In this document: piece after piece, positions 36,184 to 43,791 of the stretch | Numbering within the stretch: the first letter of the stretch is position 1 | Layout of the letters: each line of letters begins with the position of its first letter | NCBI RefSeq assembly: GCF_040676675.1 | Contig: NZ_JBFAPK010000009.1 | Span: forward strand, 138,231 to 202,230 | Direction: 5' to 3' | Length of the DNA: 64,000 nucleotides | DNA from: JBFAPK01 sp040676675 | Lineage (GTDB): Bacteria > Actinomycetota > Actinomycetes > Mycobacteriales > Micromonosporaceae | Position numbers and translations under genes: made by a program | The notes under the pieces: generated by a model | Told to the model about the DNA's origin: nothing | Seen by the model: the letters and a program-made list of their open reading frames with translations, nothing else | Databases searched by the model: none

Positions 36184-37278
36184 GTGAGCACCATCGGCAG
36201 CGGACGGATCAGCGACCAGCGCATCGACAGGGTTGTGCCCCTGACCACGCCGGCGCTCCTGTTACACGACCTGCCGCTCGACGAGCCCCTCGCCGCGGCG
36301 GTGCTCGACGGGCGGCGAGCGGTCGGGCGGGTGCTCGACCGGACGGACGACCGCCTCCTCGTCGTGGTCGGCCCGTGCTCGGTGCACGACCCCGCCGCGG
36401 CGCTCGACTACGCGGCCCGGTTGCGCGAGGCGGCCGACCGGCTCGCCGACGACCTGTTGATCGTGATGCGCGTCTACTTCGAGAAGCCGCGGTCGACCGT
36501 CGGCTGGAAGGGCCTGATCAACGATCCTGGGCTGGACGGTTCCGGCGACGTCAACACCGGCCTGCGCACCGCCCGGTCCCTGCTGCTGGAGGTGCTGCGG
36601 CTGGGGCTGCCGGTCGGCTGCGAGTTCCTCGACCCGATCACCCCGCAGTACATCGCCGACACGGTCTCCTGGGGCGCGATCGGCGCCCGTACCGTCGAGA
36701 GCCAGGTGCACCGGCAGCTCGCGTCCGGCCTCTCCATGCCGATCGGGATGAAGAACCGTCCGGACGGCAGCATCGCCACCGCCGTCGACGCCATTCGGGC
36801 CTCCGCCGTACCGCACGTCTTCCCCGGCATCGACTTCGCCGGCACCCCCGCGATCATGCACACCCGGGGCAACGCCGACGGTCACCTGGTGCTCCGCGGC
36901 GGGCGGGGCGAGCCGAACTACGACGCCGACTCGGTGGCGCAGGCGCTGGACCTGCTCCGGGCGGCGGGCCTGCCCGAGCGGCTGGTGATCGACGCCAGCC
37001 ACGACAACAGCGGCAAGGACCACCGGCGCCAGCCCGTGGTCGCCGCCGACGTCGCCCGGCAGCTCGCCGCCGGCCAGCGCGGCATCGTCGGCGTGATGCT
37101 GGAGTCGTTCCTGGTGCCCGGCCGGCAGGACCTGGACCCCACCCGGGAACTGGTCTACGGGCAGTCGGTGACCGACGCCTGCCTCGGCTGGGACGAGACC
37201 GGGCAGGTGCTGGCCGACCTGGCCGCTGCGGTACGCGCCCGGCGGGCGACGGTGGCGGCGGGCCACCTCCAGGGCTGA
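36184..37278 (+). CDS. 3-deoxy-7-phosphoheptulonate (DAHP) synthase, class I
   Basis: Condenses phosphoenolpyruvate and erythrose 4-phosphate in the first committed step of aromatic amino acid synthesis. 364 residues, typical of the AroF/AroG/AroH type. VVGPCSVHDP carries metal-ligand Cys65; RVYFEKPRSTVGWKGLINDP is the PEP/E4P site; VESQVHRQLASGLSMPIGMKN and LVIDASHDNSGKDHRRQP (metal His) are further signatures. GTG 36184 has GGGAGGAG upstream. Which amino acid feedback-inhibits it cannot be told. It is controlled by the upstream attenuator and followed at once by a 15-bp tandem repeat. Confidence 0.95.
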   Translation: MSTIGSGRISDQRIDRVVPLTTPALLLHDLPLDEPLAAAVLDGRRAVGRVLDRTDDRLLVVVGPCSVHDPAAALDYAARLREAADRLADDLLIVMRVYFEKPRSTVGWKGLINDPGLDGSGDVNTGLRTARSLLLEVLRLGLPVGCEFLDPITPQYIADTVSWGAIGARTVESQVHRQLASGLSMPIGMKNRPDGSIATAVDAIRASAVPHVFPGIDFAGTPAIMHTRGNADGHLVLRGGRGEPNYDADSVAQALDLLRAAGLPERLVIDASHDNSGKDHRRQPVVAADVARQLAAGQRGIVGVMLESFLVPGRQDLDPTRELVYGQSVTDACLGWDETGQVLADLAAAVRARRATVAAGHLQG

Positions 37279-37297
37279 CGCGCCCCCGCGCGGCCGG

Positions 37298-37387
37298 GAC
37301 GACGCGCGGGGAGACGACGCGCGGGGAGACGACGCGCGGGGAGACGACGCGCGGGGAGACGACGCGCGGGGAGACGACGCGCGGCGA
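37298..37387. repeat. 15-bp tandem repeat (six copies)
   Basis: Unit GACGACGCGCGGGGA is repeated six times head to tail, five copies identical and the last with one G-to-C change. It begins 20 bp after the DAHP synthase stop codon and ends just before a hairpin. The array is probably variable in length between strains. Confidence 0.95.
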
Positions 37388-37392
37388 GACGA

Positions 37393-37420
37393 CCGGGGCG
37401 GCCGCAATCCGCCGCCCCGG
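37393..37420 (+). terminator. hairpin terminator after DAHP synthase
   Basis: Perfect 10-bp stem (37393-37402 with 37411-37420) around an 8-nt loop, directly after the tandem repeat. Confidence 0.65.
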
Positions 37421-37562
37421 TGACGATCGCCTCAAGTGGACAACCCAGAATCCGTTTCGGGCGTCTTTCTTCTGATGCGGCCCGTACGCCGCAACCGGTG
37501 CCCGTCGGAGTTCCCGGCCACGGGACCCGGTGTCCGCTCTCAACGTCGAAGGTGATGACCGC

Positions 37563-39716
37563 ATGCCTGACCGCCGTGGCGGCCGAACGACGAAGTCCCT
37601 GTTACTGCTGCTCTCCGGTGTACTGGCCGGCGTGGGCGTCGCCGCGGCGGCGTTCCCGGCGGCGGCGGTTACCGGGCTGGTGGCGAAGACAGGCGCGGAG
37701 AGATTCGAGCGGCTGCCGTCCGACCTGACGATCAGCCGGGCCCCGCAGGCCAGCCAGGTCTTCGCCGCCGACGGGACGACACTGCTGGCCAACTTCTTCG
37801 ACGAGAACCGGCAGGACATCCCGTTGGCGCAGATGGGGCCGCTGATGCCCAAGGCCATGATCGCCGCGGAGGACCACGAGTTCTACCACCACAAAGGCGT
37901 CGACATCAAGGGCTCGGTCCGCGCGCTGGTGGCCAACAGCGCCGGGCAGGCCCAGCAGGGCGCCTCCACCCTGACCATGCAGCTGGTCCGGATGTCGATC
38001 ACATACTCGGCCACGGATCCGAAGGACGTGGTCGCGGCGAGCGAGGACACCACCGCCCGCAAGGTACGCGAGATGCGTCTGGCGCTCGCCACCGAGCGCC
38101 GGTTCGGCAAGGACCAGATCCTGGAGAAGTACCTGAACATCGCGCCCTTCGGGCACGGCACGTACGGGGTCTCGGCGGCCAGCCGGTTCTACTTCGGGAA
38201 GCAGCCGCGCGACCTGACCGTACCGGAGGCGGCGATGATCGCCGGCCTGGTGAAGTCGCCCAGCGGGTTCGACCCGCTCGACCGGGGCGGAGACGGTGAG
38301 CGGGCGGCGCTGGACCGCCGGAACTGGGTGATCAGCCAGATGGCGCTGCTCGGCCAGATCACGCCGACCGAGGAGGCCGCGGCCAAGGCCACGCCGCTCG
38401 GGGTGACCGGCCACCCGCTCCCCAACGGCTGCGCCGCCACCAGCAAGAACGACTGGGGCTTCTTCTGCGACTACTTCTACCGCTGGTGGCTGGACCAGGA
38501 GCAGTTCGGCAGCACCCAGTACGACCGGGAGCGGCGGCTCAAGAGCGGCGGCTACCGGATCGTGACCAGCCTGGACCCGCGTACCCAGAAGGCCGCGCAC
38601 GACAACGTCGAGCAGCACCTGAAGACGGGTGACAAGGACGCCCTGATGCTCGCGGCCGTCGAGCCCGGTACCGGCCGGGTCCGCGCGCTGGCCACGAACC
38701 GGACCTTCGGCCTGGACGACCCGGCCAAGCCCAAGAACCCGATCTCCAGCAACCCGGCCAAGGCCCACGCCGGCGTCCGCGGCACCTACCCGCGCACGAC
38801 CCTGCCGCTGATGACCGGTGGCGGCGACGTGACCGGGTACCAGGCCGGCTCGACGTTCAAGATGTTCACGATGGTCGCCGCGCTGGAGCAGGGCGTGAAG
38901 CTCAACCACGTGATCGACGCCAAGCAGCAGTACCAGTCCAAGTACGCCGCCGGCCGCGGCACCACCGCCGCCTGCCCCGGTACCGACCGCTACTGCCCGC
39001 GCAACGACAACGACGGCATGGCCGGCCAGCACGACATGTGGAGCGCCTTCGGCTCCTCGGTGAACACCTACTTCATCCCGCTGGAGGAGCAGGCGGGGGC
39101 GGCCAACGTGGTCGACGTGGCGCGCCGGATGGGAATCAGGTTCCGCGCCAAGAACGACGCCGACATGGCCGCCAACCGTGCCCAGGCCGACGGTTGGGGC
39201 TCGTTCACGCTGGGCGTCTCGGCGACCACCCCGCTGGACCTGGCGAACGCGTACGCCACGCTCGCCGCCGACGGCAAGCACTGCGAGCCGATTCCCGTAC
39301 AGCAGATCCAGGACCACGACGGCAAGCTGCTCGACCTCGCGAAGCCCCGCTGCGACCAGGCGGTACGCCCCGAGGTGGCGCGGGCCGCGCTGGACGCCGC
39401 ACGCTGCCCGGTGGGCGACCAGTCCGCGTTCGGCCGCTGCAAGGGTTCGACCGAGGGCGACGCCCGGCGGGTGATCGGTCACCCGATCGCCGGCAAGACG
39501 GGCACCACGGACAGCCACCGCACGGCCTCGCTCGTGATCACGACCACCTCGCTCGCGGTCGCCGGGATCCTGGCGAACCCGGACTGGCCGGACACGAACG
39601 AGAACATGGACCACGGTGTGGTCAACCCCGCCGTGTACGAGACGCTGGCCGACGCGATGCGCGGCAAGCCGGAGCGGAACTTCCCGGCGCCGAGCCGGGA
39701 CCTGGCCGGGCTGTAG
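37563..39716 (+). CDS. class A penicillin-binding protein (transglycosylase/transpeptidase)
   Basis: Bifunctional peptidoglycan synthase, 717 residues. A cytoplasmic basic start and one membrane helix (about 12-32) precede a GT51 glycosyltransferase with catalytic Glu103 in AAEDHEFYHHKGVD and QGASTLTMQLVR. The transpeptidase follows, with Ser430-Lys433 in GSTFK, SVN at 499-501 and KTG at 645-647. Cysteine pairs in the transpeptidase domain (ACPGTDRYCPR) suggest disulfides. ATG 37563 is preferred; GTG 37530 is an in-frame alternative. It is monocistronic, with a strong hairpin behind it. Confidence 0.95.
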   Translation: MPDRRGGRTTKSLLLLLSGVLAGVGVAAAAFPAAAVTGLVAKTGAERFERLPSDLTISRAPQASQVFAADGTTLLANFFDENRQDIPLAQMGPLMPKAMIAAEDHEFYHHKGVDIKGSVRALVANSAGQAQQGASTLTMQLVRMSITYSATDPKDVVAASEDTTARKVREMRLALATERRFGKDQILEKYLNIAPFGHGTYGVSAASRFYFGKQPRDLTVPEAAMIAGLVKSPSGFDPLDRGGDGERAALDRRNWVISQMALLGQITPTEEAAAKATPLGVTGHPLPNGCAATSKNDWGFFCDYFYRWWLDQEQFGSTQYDRERRLKSGGYRIVTSLDPRTQKAAHDNVEQHLKTGDKDALMLAAVEPGTGRVRALATNRTFGLDDPAKPKNPISSNPAKAHAGVRGTYPRTTLPLMTGGGDVTGYQAGSTFKMFTMVAALEQGVKLNHVIDAKQQYQSKYAAGRGTTAACPGTDRYCPRNDNDGMAGQHDMWSAFGSSVNTYFIPLEEQAGAANVVDVARRMGIRFRAKNDADMAANRAQADGWGSFTLGVSATTPLDLANAYATLAADGKHCEPIPVQQIQDHDGKLLDLAKPRCDQAVRPEVARAALDAARCPVGDQSAFGRCKGSTEGDARRVIGHPIAGKTGTTDSHRTASLVITTTSLAVAGILANPDWPDTNENMDHGVVNPAVYETLADAMRGKPERNFPAPSRDLAGL

Positions 39717-40073
39717 GCGCCCGCGGCGCGGGACCGGGAAACGCCACGCCGCCCACGGCTGTTGCCGTGGGCGGCGTGGACGTCGGTGTGCAGGTCGCCT
39801 CTCGGCGAGTGGCACGACGCGGCTCCAGCCGAACGGTATTCCGCGAAGGCAATAGGGTGAGGCCCGGGGACACTGGACACACCGACAGTCATCTCAACCG
39901 CCGGTACCCGCCCGGTGTTCCGGCCTCGGCTGTAACCCCCGTCACGCCGGCCACCCCGCCCCCGGACGCCGCGCCGCCCGCCTTGGCCCACCGCCGCCAC
40001 GGATGCACCCCCGCTCGACCTGGTACGTCGGGTCGGGGTGTTTGGCCCACCGCGTGCCGGGTAGCTGATCACC
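39717..40073. other. intergenic region after class A PBP
   Basis: 357 bp. The first part holds the hairpin at 39744-39779. I see no ORF with coding character or RNA gene in the rest. Close to the next gene, TAGCTG stands 6 nt before GTG 40074, a near-match to the leaderless -10 pattern. Confidence 0.4.
39744..39779. terminator. strong hairpin terminator
   Basis: Perfect 15-bp inverted repeat (39744-39758 with 39765-39779) with a 6-nt loop, 28 bp after the PBP stop codon. Confidence 0.78.
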
Positions 40074-40280
40074 GTGACCGATGAGGCAGCCAGTCGCGAC
40101 CTCGACGCCCTGCTCGACGATCTTTTCAGCGGCCAGGAGCGGATCACCCAGCTGGAGATTCACCGGCGGGCCATCGCCGCGGACCTCCCGGCCGACCTGC
40201 TGACCAGGATCACGGCCCTGCCGGAGGGTGAGTACGCCGTCGACGAGGCCGCCGAGGCGCTCGGCGCCACCCCGAGCTGA
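40074..40280 (+). CDS. small hypothetical protein
   Basis: 68 residues, acidic and helical, with no signal or membrane segment: an N-terminal helix DLDALLDDLFSGQERITQLEIHRRA, then DLPADLLTRITALPEGEYAV. The ALPEGEY segment resembles the end of DUF2795-like proteins, but I do not claim membership. GTG 40074 is used; a TAGCTG box is 6 nt upstream. It lies 17 bp before another small gene on the same strand and is probably cotranscribed with it. Confidence 0.65.
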   Translation: MTDEAASRDLDALLDDLFSGQERITQLEIHRRAIAADLPADLLTRITALPEGEYAVDEAAEALGATPS

Positions 40281-40297
40281 GCAGCAGGGAGACCCCG

Positions 40298-40516
40298 ATG
40301 AGCACGGACGACCAGAGCCAGCGCCGGACGAGCGCCCTCGGCCAGCCGCCGCGGGACCGCCAGCCGTCGCGGGAGCGGCGGGACCCCGGCGCGAACGCGG
40401 ACCCCGACTTCGCCGACGAGCACCGGGAGACGGCCGTCTCCGCCGACGTGATCACCGGAGCGGACGTGGACCGGGAGCCGGAGTCGCCGCGCGGCTGGTC
40501 CGGCATGCAACGCTGA
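40298..40516 (+). CDS. small hydrophilic hypothetical protein
   Basis: 72 residues, strongly hydrophilic and probably disordered, rich in Arg, Asp, Ser and Pro, with a slightly conserved-looking centre NADPDFADEHRETAVSADVI. ATG 40298 has GGGAG six nt upstream. The gap to the preceding small gene is 17 bp. No family recognised. The strong 19-bp hairpin downstream ends this unit. Confidence 0.6.
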   Translation: MSTDDQSQRRTSALGQPPRDRQPSRERRDPGANADPDFADEHRETAVSADVITGADVDREPESPRGWSGMQR

Positions 40517-40590
40517 CCGGACCCCGGCCACGTCGGCCACGTCGGGTGTGCGGCGCCACCGCACCGACCGGACCGACCCGAGCGGTCAGA

Positions 40591-40633
40591 CCGAGGGCGG
40601 CGGACGGGCTTGCTGCCCGTCCGCCGCCCTCGG
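40591..40633. terminator. very strong bidirectional hairpin terminator
   Basis: Perfect 19-bp inverted repeat (40591-40609 with 40615-40633) with a 5-nt loop, between convergent transcription units. Confidence 0.85.
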
Positions 40634-40639
40634 GAGCGT

Positions 40640-41173
40640 CTAGGAGTCCGGGCCCTCGGCCGCCCGCTGTGCCACCGCGTACGCCATCTGGAGGAAGTCC
40701 GAGGCGGCCACGGCGGTGAGGGCGGTGGCCACCATCCGGGTGAGCCGGGGCGCGAGGACGAGCCCGCCGGTCAGCCCGGTGGCCACCCAGACGGCGAGGC
40801 AGAACGGGCAGCTCAGCAGCTCCCCGATGGCGTGCCGGGTACCGCTGCCCTGGTCGCGTACCTGCTCCATCACCTCGCCGCTGCCGATCGGCTTGTCGTA
40901 CCGGGTGAACGGGGCCCGCAGCGGGCTGGTCACCGCGTCCTTGGTGAGCAGCCGACTGAGCTTGTGCGTGGCGATTCCCAGCAGCACCACGTCGGAGGTG
41001 GCGGGGCGCTCCGGTACCGGTCGGCCGGTCGCCCGGGCCAGCACCGCGAGCGTCCCGGTCACGCCGGCGTACGTTCCCATGGCGGCGAGGTAGCCGCCCA
41101 ACGGCCGGTGCTCGTGCGGCGCGTACGCCTGGCGCAGCCGCGCCACCCGCTGCCGCACGCCGCGCTCGGTCAT
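40640..41173 (-). CDS. DUF1360 family membrane protein
   Basis: 177 residues. Two or three hydrophobic segments (about 35-55, 125-145 and 150-170) and the central THKLSRLLTKDAVTSPLRAPFTRY with a later LSCPFCLAVWVA are typical of DUF1360. The CPFC pair may bind metal or be redox active. ATG 41173 has a perfect AGGAGG six nt upstream and is preferred over ATG 41194. The function of the family is unknown; related Bacillus proteins occur in sporulation contexts, which need not apply here. It follows an SRPBCC-like gene on the same strand. Confidence 0.85.
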   Translation of the reverse strand: MTERGVRQRVARLRQAYAPHEHRPLGGYLAAMGTYAGVTGTLAVLARATGRPVPERPATSDVVLLGIATHKLSRLLTKDAVTSPLRAPFTRYDKPIGSGEVMEQVRDQGSGTRHAIGELLSCPFCLAVWVATGLTGGLVLAPRLTRMVATALTAVAASDFLQMAYAVAQRAAEGPDS

Positions 41174-41190
41174 CTCGTTCCTCCTGCCTG

Positions 41191-41541
41191 TCATCCGGCG
41201 GTCAGGTTGTCGTCGACCTCGCGGGCCAGCCGCGCCAGGGACTCGTCGGCGATCTCGGCGAGGCGCGGCACGGACCGGTCGGCGTCGACCTCCAACCGGA
41301 CGGTGGCCCCACCGGCGTCCAGCGGCACCACGTGCAGCTGCGCCGACCAGTGCGGGGTCGAGCCCGAACTCCAGCGGGCCCGCAGCCCGTCGGGCGCGGC
41401 GTCCTCCGGCCGACCCCCGTCCGCCCGGCGCAGCGGCTCGGGCAGCCAGGCGCCGACCCGGGCGGGGTCGGTCGCGGTGCTGAAGACGACCTCGGGCGGT
41501 GCGGTCATTCCTCGCTCGGCGCGGGCCACCACCTCAGGCAC
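41191..41541 (-). CDS. SRPBCC/START-like domain protein
   Basis: 116 residues. The opening RAERGMTAPPEVVFSTATDPARVGAWLPEPLRR is typical of the first strand and helices of polyketide-cyclase/START-like folds, and the C-terminal helix RLAEIADESLARLAREVDDNL closes the cavity. Such proteins bind small hydrophobic ligands. GTG 41541 has GGGAGG five nt upstream, within the end of the preceding DUF6158 gene, which it overlaps by 8 bp, so the two are translationally coupled. The ligand is unknown. Confidence 0.72.
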   Translation of the reverse strand: MPEVVARAERGMTAPPEVVFSTATDPARVGAWLPEPLRRADGGRPEDAAPDGLRARWSSGSTPHWSAQLHVVPLDAGGATVRLEVDADRSVPRLAEIADESLARLAREVDDNLTAG

Positions 41542-41887
41542 CCTCCCGCAGGCGGCTCGGGTCGACCTCGCGACCCGGATAGCGGGCCAGGTACTCGGTC
41601 TCCAGCTCCGCCGTACGGCGCAGGTGGGTCGCGAGCGCGCTGTCCGCCGCGTGCCGCAGCGTCTCCAGCCGGGTGCGGTGCAGGCTCCGCATCTCGCGGA
41701 TCAGGTCCTCGTCGGGGAGGTCGGCCGGGTCGATGCCGGGCTCGGCCTCCTCGGCCAAGGGCGGCAGCGCGGCGTCGTCGCGGAGGTGGTCACCGTCCCA
41801 CTCGCCCAGCCGCTGCTCGGGACTGGTGTCGAGCGGCGCGCCGGCGCGGGTCGGCGGAAGGTCGTCACGGTGTACGGATCCGGTCAT
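41534..41887 (-). CDS. DUF6158 family protein
   Basis: 117 residues. The second half, DLPDEDLIREMRSLHRTRLE followed by TLRHAADSALATHLRRTAEL and PGREVDPSRL, is the conserved core of DUF6158, a small actinobacterial family of unknown function that is predicted helical. The first ~50 residues are disordered. ATG 41887 with a G-rich ribosome binding site upstream is preferred over GTG/ATG starts at 41920. It leads a three-gene run with the SRPBCC-like and DUF1360 genes. Confidence 0.82.
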   Translation of the reverse strand: MTGSVHRDDLPPTRAGAPLDTSPEQRLGEWDGDHLRDDAALPPLAEEAEPGIDPADLPDEDLIREMRSLHRTRLETLRHAADSALATHLRRTAELETEYLARYPGREVDPSRLREGA

Positions 41888-42007
41888 CGTCGCCCCCGGG
41901 GTTCTCGTATCGGTTGGCAACTAGACGCTTGCCCACGGCGGGCTCCCCCAAACCCGACACCGGCGGGCACACTACGACGTCGCGTCGGAGACCCGCCCGG
42001 CTCCCGG

Positions 42008-42013
42008 TACGCT
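42008..42013 (+). promoter_or_regulatory. candidate -10 box of a leaderless promoter (TACGCT)
   Basis: TACGCT lies exactly 7 nt before ATG 42021, which supports that start over GTG 42015. Confidence 0.5.
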
Positions 42014-42020
42014 CGTGGGC

Positions 42021-42431
42021 ATGAAGCGGCTGTGGACGCCGGCGTGGATCGGTCGCCACGCGCTCACCGTCGTGCTGGTGGGCGCGTTTCTCGCGCTCGG
42101 CTGGTGGCAGATCAGCCGGGCCGCCGCCGGCAACGCGCTGAGCTGGGCGTACGCGGTGGAATGGCCGCTGTTCGCCGGCTTCGTCGTCTTCATCTGGTTC
42201 CGCGAGGTACGCCACACGCTGCGCGGCGACCGGCCGGCCGAGGAGCCGGCCGCGCCCGCGCCGCCCGTACACGCCGCCGCCCCCGGGGTACGGCGTCCGG
42301 TCCGTTCGAACCGGCTGCCGGTGCCGGTACCTGGTGACGAGGCGGACGACGCCGAACTGGCCGCGTACAACCGGTACCTGGCGTGGTTGAACGCCAATCC
42401 GGGCGCCCGACCGGCGGACTACCCCGGCTGA
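42021..42431 (+). CDS. small membrane protein with hydrophilic tail
   Basis: 136 residues. Two membrane helices (about 10-30, containing TVVLVGAFLALGWWQISRA, and 40-58) are followed by FREVRHTLRGDRP and a Pro/Ala-rich tail ending DDAELAAYNRYLAWLNANPG. The first helix superficially resembles SURF1, but the rest does not. No function is known. It is followed 24 bp later by a DUF3817 membrane protein; this pair is common in actinobacteria, so they probably work together at the membrane. Confidence 0.75.
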   Translation: MKRLWTPAWIGRHALTVVLVGAFLALGWWQISRAAAGNALSWAYAVEWPLFAGFVVFIWFREVRHTLRGDRPAEEPAAPAPPVHAAAPGVRRPVRSNRLPVPVPGDEADDAELAAYNRYLAWLNANPGARPADYPG

Positions 42432-42455
42432 CGTCAGCAGGAAAGGAAAACGAAC

Positions 42456-42791
42456 GTGGGCGCTGCCCTGACCCGATACCGCGTGATTGCCTACGTGGTG
42501 GGTGTCGTGCTGATCATCTTCGTGGCGGTGGCCATCCCGCTGAAGTACCTCTGGGACCAGCCGGGGCTGGTCGGGGTCGTCGCCCCGGTGCACGGCTTCC
42601 TGTACATGGTCTACCTGGTCGCCGTCTTCGACCTGGGCCGCCGGGCGCACTGGTCGCTGGGGCGGATGGTGCTGTTGATGCTCGCCGGCACCATCCCCTT
42701 CGTCTCCTTCTACGGGGAGCGCGCGGTGACGCGGACCGCCCGCGAGCGGCAGCCGGAGGAGCGGCCGCTGACGGAGTCCGTGCGCGGCTGA
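42456..42791 (+). CDS. DUF3817 integral membrane protein
   Basis: 111 residues with three membrane helices (about 10-30, 44-62, 70-90). The sequence RYRVIAYVVGVVLIIFVAVA, PLKYLWDQP and PVHGFLYMVYLVAVFDLGRR are the characteristic DUF3817 segments. The tail is charged and cytoplasmic. GTG 42456 has AGGAAAGG about 8 nt upstream. It is cotranscribed with the preceding membrane-protein gene. The molecular role of the family is unknown. Confidence 0.88.
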   Translation: MGAALTRYRVIAYVVGVVLIIFVAVAIPLKYLWDQPGLVGVVAPVHGFLYMVYLVAVFDLGRRAHWSLGRMVLLMLAGTIPFVSFYGERAVTRTARERQPEERPLTESVRG

Positions 42792-42879
42792 CGTCCGGGA
42801 GCCGGCTGAGCCGGGGACCGCCGGGGCCGCGCGCGAACCGAGCGGCCGCGCGGCCGGGGCGGGGGTCGGCCGGCCAGGC

Positions 42880-42895
42880 GGCCGCCGCGGCGGCC
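42880..42895. terminator. 16-bp palindrome, probable terminator
   Basis: GGCCGCCGCGGCGGCC is a perfect palindrome in the 114-bp gap between the convergent DUF3817 and DUF397 genes. Confidence 0.45.
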
Positions 42896-42905
42896 AGGAC
42901 GAGGA

Positions 42906-43100
42906 TCAGCCGGCGAGGTGGCCGGCCTTGAGGCCGGCGCAGAAGGCGCGCCAGGCGGCCGCGCCGAACTCGATGCTGGGCTCACCCGTACCCGACGAAT
43001 TGCGGACCCGCACCCCGCTTCCGGGTACGAACGCCACCTCGACGCAGTTGTGCGACTCGCACCGGCTGCTCCGGCGCCACGAGTCTGGTCGCTCCGCCAT
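42906..43100 (-). CDS. DUF397 protein (copy 1)
   Basis: 64 residues. SWRRSSRCESHNCVEVAFVP and VRVRNSSGTGEPSIEFGAAAWRAFCAGLK form the complete DUF397 domain, a small beta-rich unit almost always found next to XRE/DUF5753 regulators in actinobacteria, where such pairs influence development and antibiotic production. ATG 43100 has GGGGAGGAG upstream. It is separated from the second DUF397 gene by a hairpin, so it probably has its own promoter. Confidence 0.92.
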   Translation of the reverse strand: MAERPDSWRRSSRCESHNCVEVAFVPGSGVRVRNSSGTGEPSIEFGAAAWRAFCAGLKAGHLAG

Positions 43101-43238
43101 GGGACCCGCTCCTCCCCTACGACCCGGCCGGTGCCGGATGCACCCAGACCGGGAGAACATCGCCCGTATCAATGTCTCACGGCGCGGCTGCGGACAGAAG
43201 GCGGCGAACTTGAATGAGCGTTAAAACTCCCCGCATGA

Positions 43239-43270
43239 ATCCGGCCCGCGCCGATTGGCGCGGGCCGGAT
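43239..43270. terminator. hairpin terminator between two DUF397 genes
   Basis: Perfect 14-bp stem (43239-43252 with 43257-43270) with loop GATT. On the minus strand it is followed by AGTTTTAAC, a partial T run, so it should end transcription of the DUF397 gene at 43296-43490. Confidence 0.75.
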
Positions 43271-43295
43271 CTGTCGAGGGTGGGACCGACTACGA

Positions 43296-43490
43296 TCAGC
43301 CCCAATTACCCTTGCGTAGGGTAGTCATAAAGCCGCGCCACGCCGCCGCCCCGAAGACGATGTGCTGGTGCGGGTCTGTCGAGTTCCGGATCGCCACCCC
43401 GTCTTCGACCTCGGCCACCTCGACGCATTGCTGCGATTCGCAACGAATGCTCTTCCGCCAAATGCTCTTGACGGAACCCGTCTCCGACAT
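43296..43490 (-). CDS. DUF397 protein (copy 2)
   Basis: 64 residues from ATG 43490 with GGGAGGG upstream. IWRKSIRCESQQCVEVAEVE, VAIRNSTDP and IVFGAAAWRGFMTTLR match the DUF397 domain. It shares the length and domain plan of copy 1 but differs at many positions, so it is not a recent duplicate. It is divergent from the XRE/DUF5753 gene across an unusually AT-rich gap, the standard layout of a regulator and its small partner. Confidence 0.92.
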   Translation of the reverse strand: MSETGSVKSIWRKSIRCESQQCVEVAEVEDGVAIRNSTDPHQHIVFGAAAWRGFMTTLRKGNWG

Positions 43491-43791
43491 GCGCCCTCCC
43501 GGCACCTACGATCTTCGCGGCACGCGCCGCGTCGCCCAGGAGATTACCTGCCGGATAGTCGAGCGTATAGCCCGAAAAGTTGTGAATTATGTTGTTATTA
43601 TGCCGACTACTTTCAGCAATCGAATGAGCGCGGAGGCCGACGGCCGCTGGTGAAGAACCTGGGCGGGGTGTAGCCTGCACGAGAGCTTGGCCATCTGATA
43701 CGTAGCGGGTAGCCAGGTGGCAGCCTTCCGACTCCACCACGTGACCCCTCGCTCGGCCGCCTCGGCGCCCGTTGAAGGAAGGGTCCCCCTG
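43491..43791. other. AT-rich divergent intergenic region
   Basis: 301 bp between copy 2 of DUF397 and the XRE gene. The stretch around 43570-43625 is strikingly AT-rich for this genome (for example TTGTGAATTATGTTGTTATT), which suggests promoters or transferred DNA. No ORF or RNA gene with support was seen. TTGGCC (43686) is followed after 17 nt by TAGCCA, a weak promoter candidate. Confidence 0.4.
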
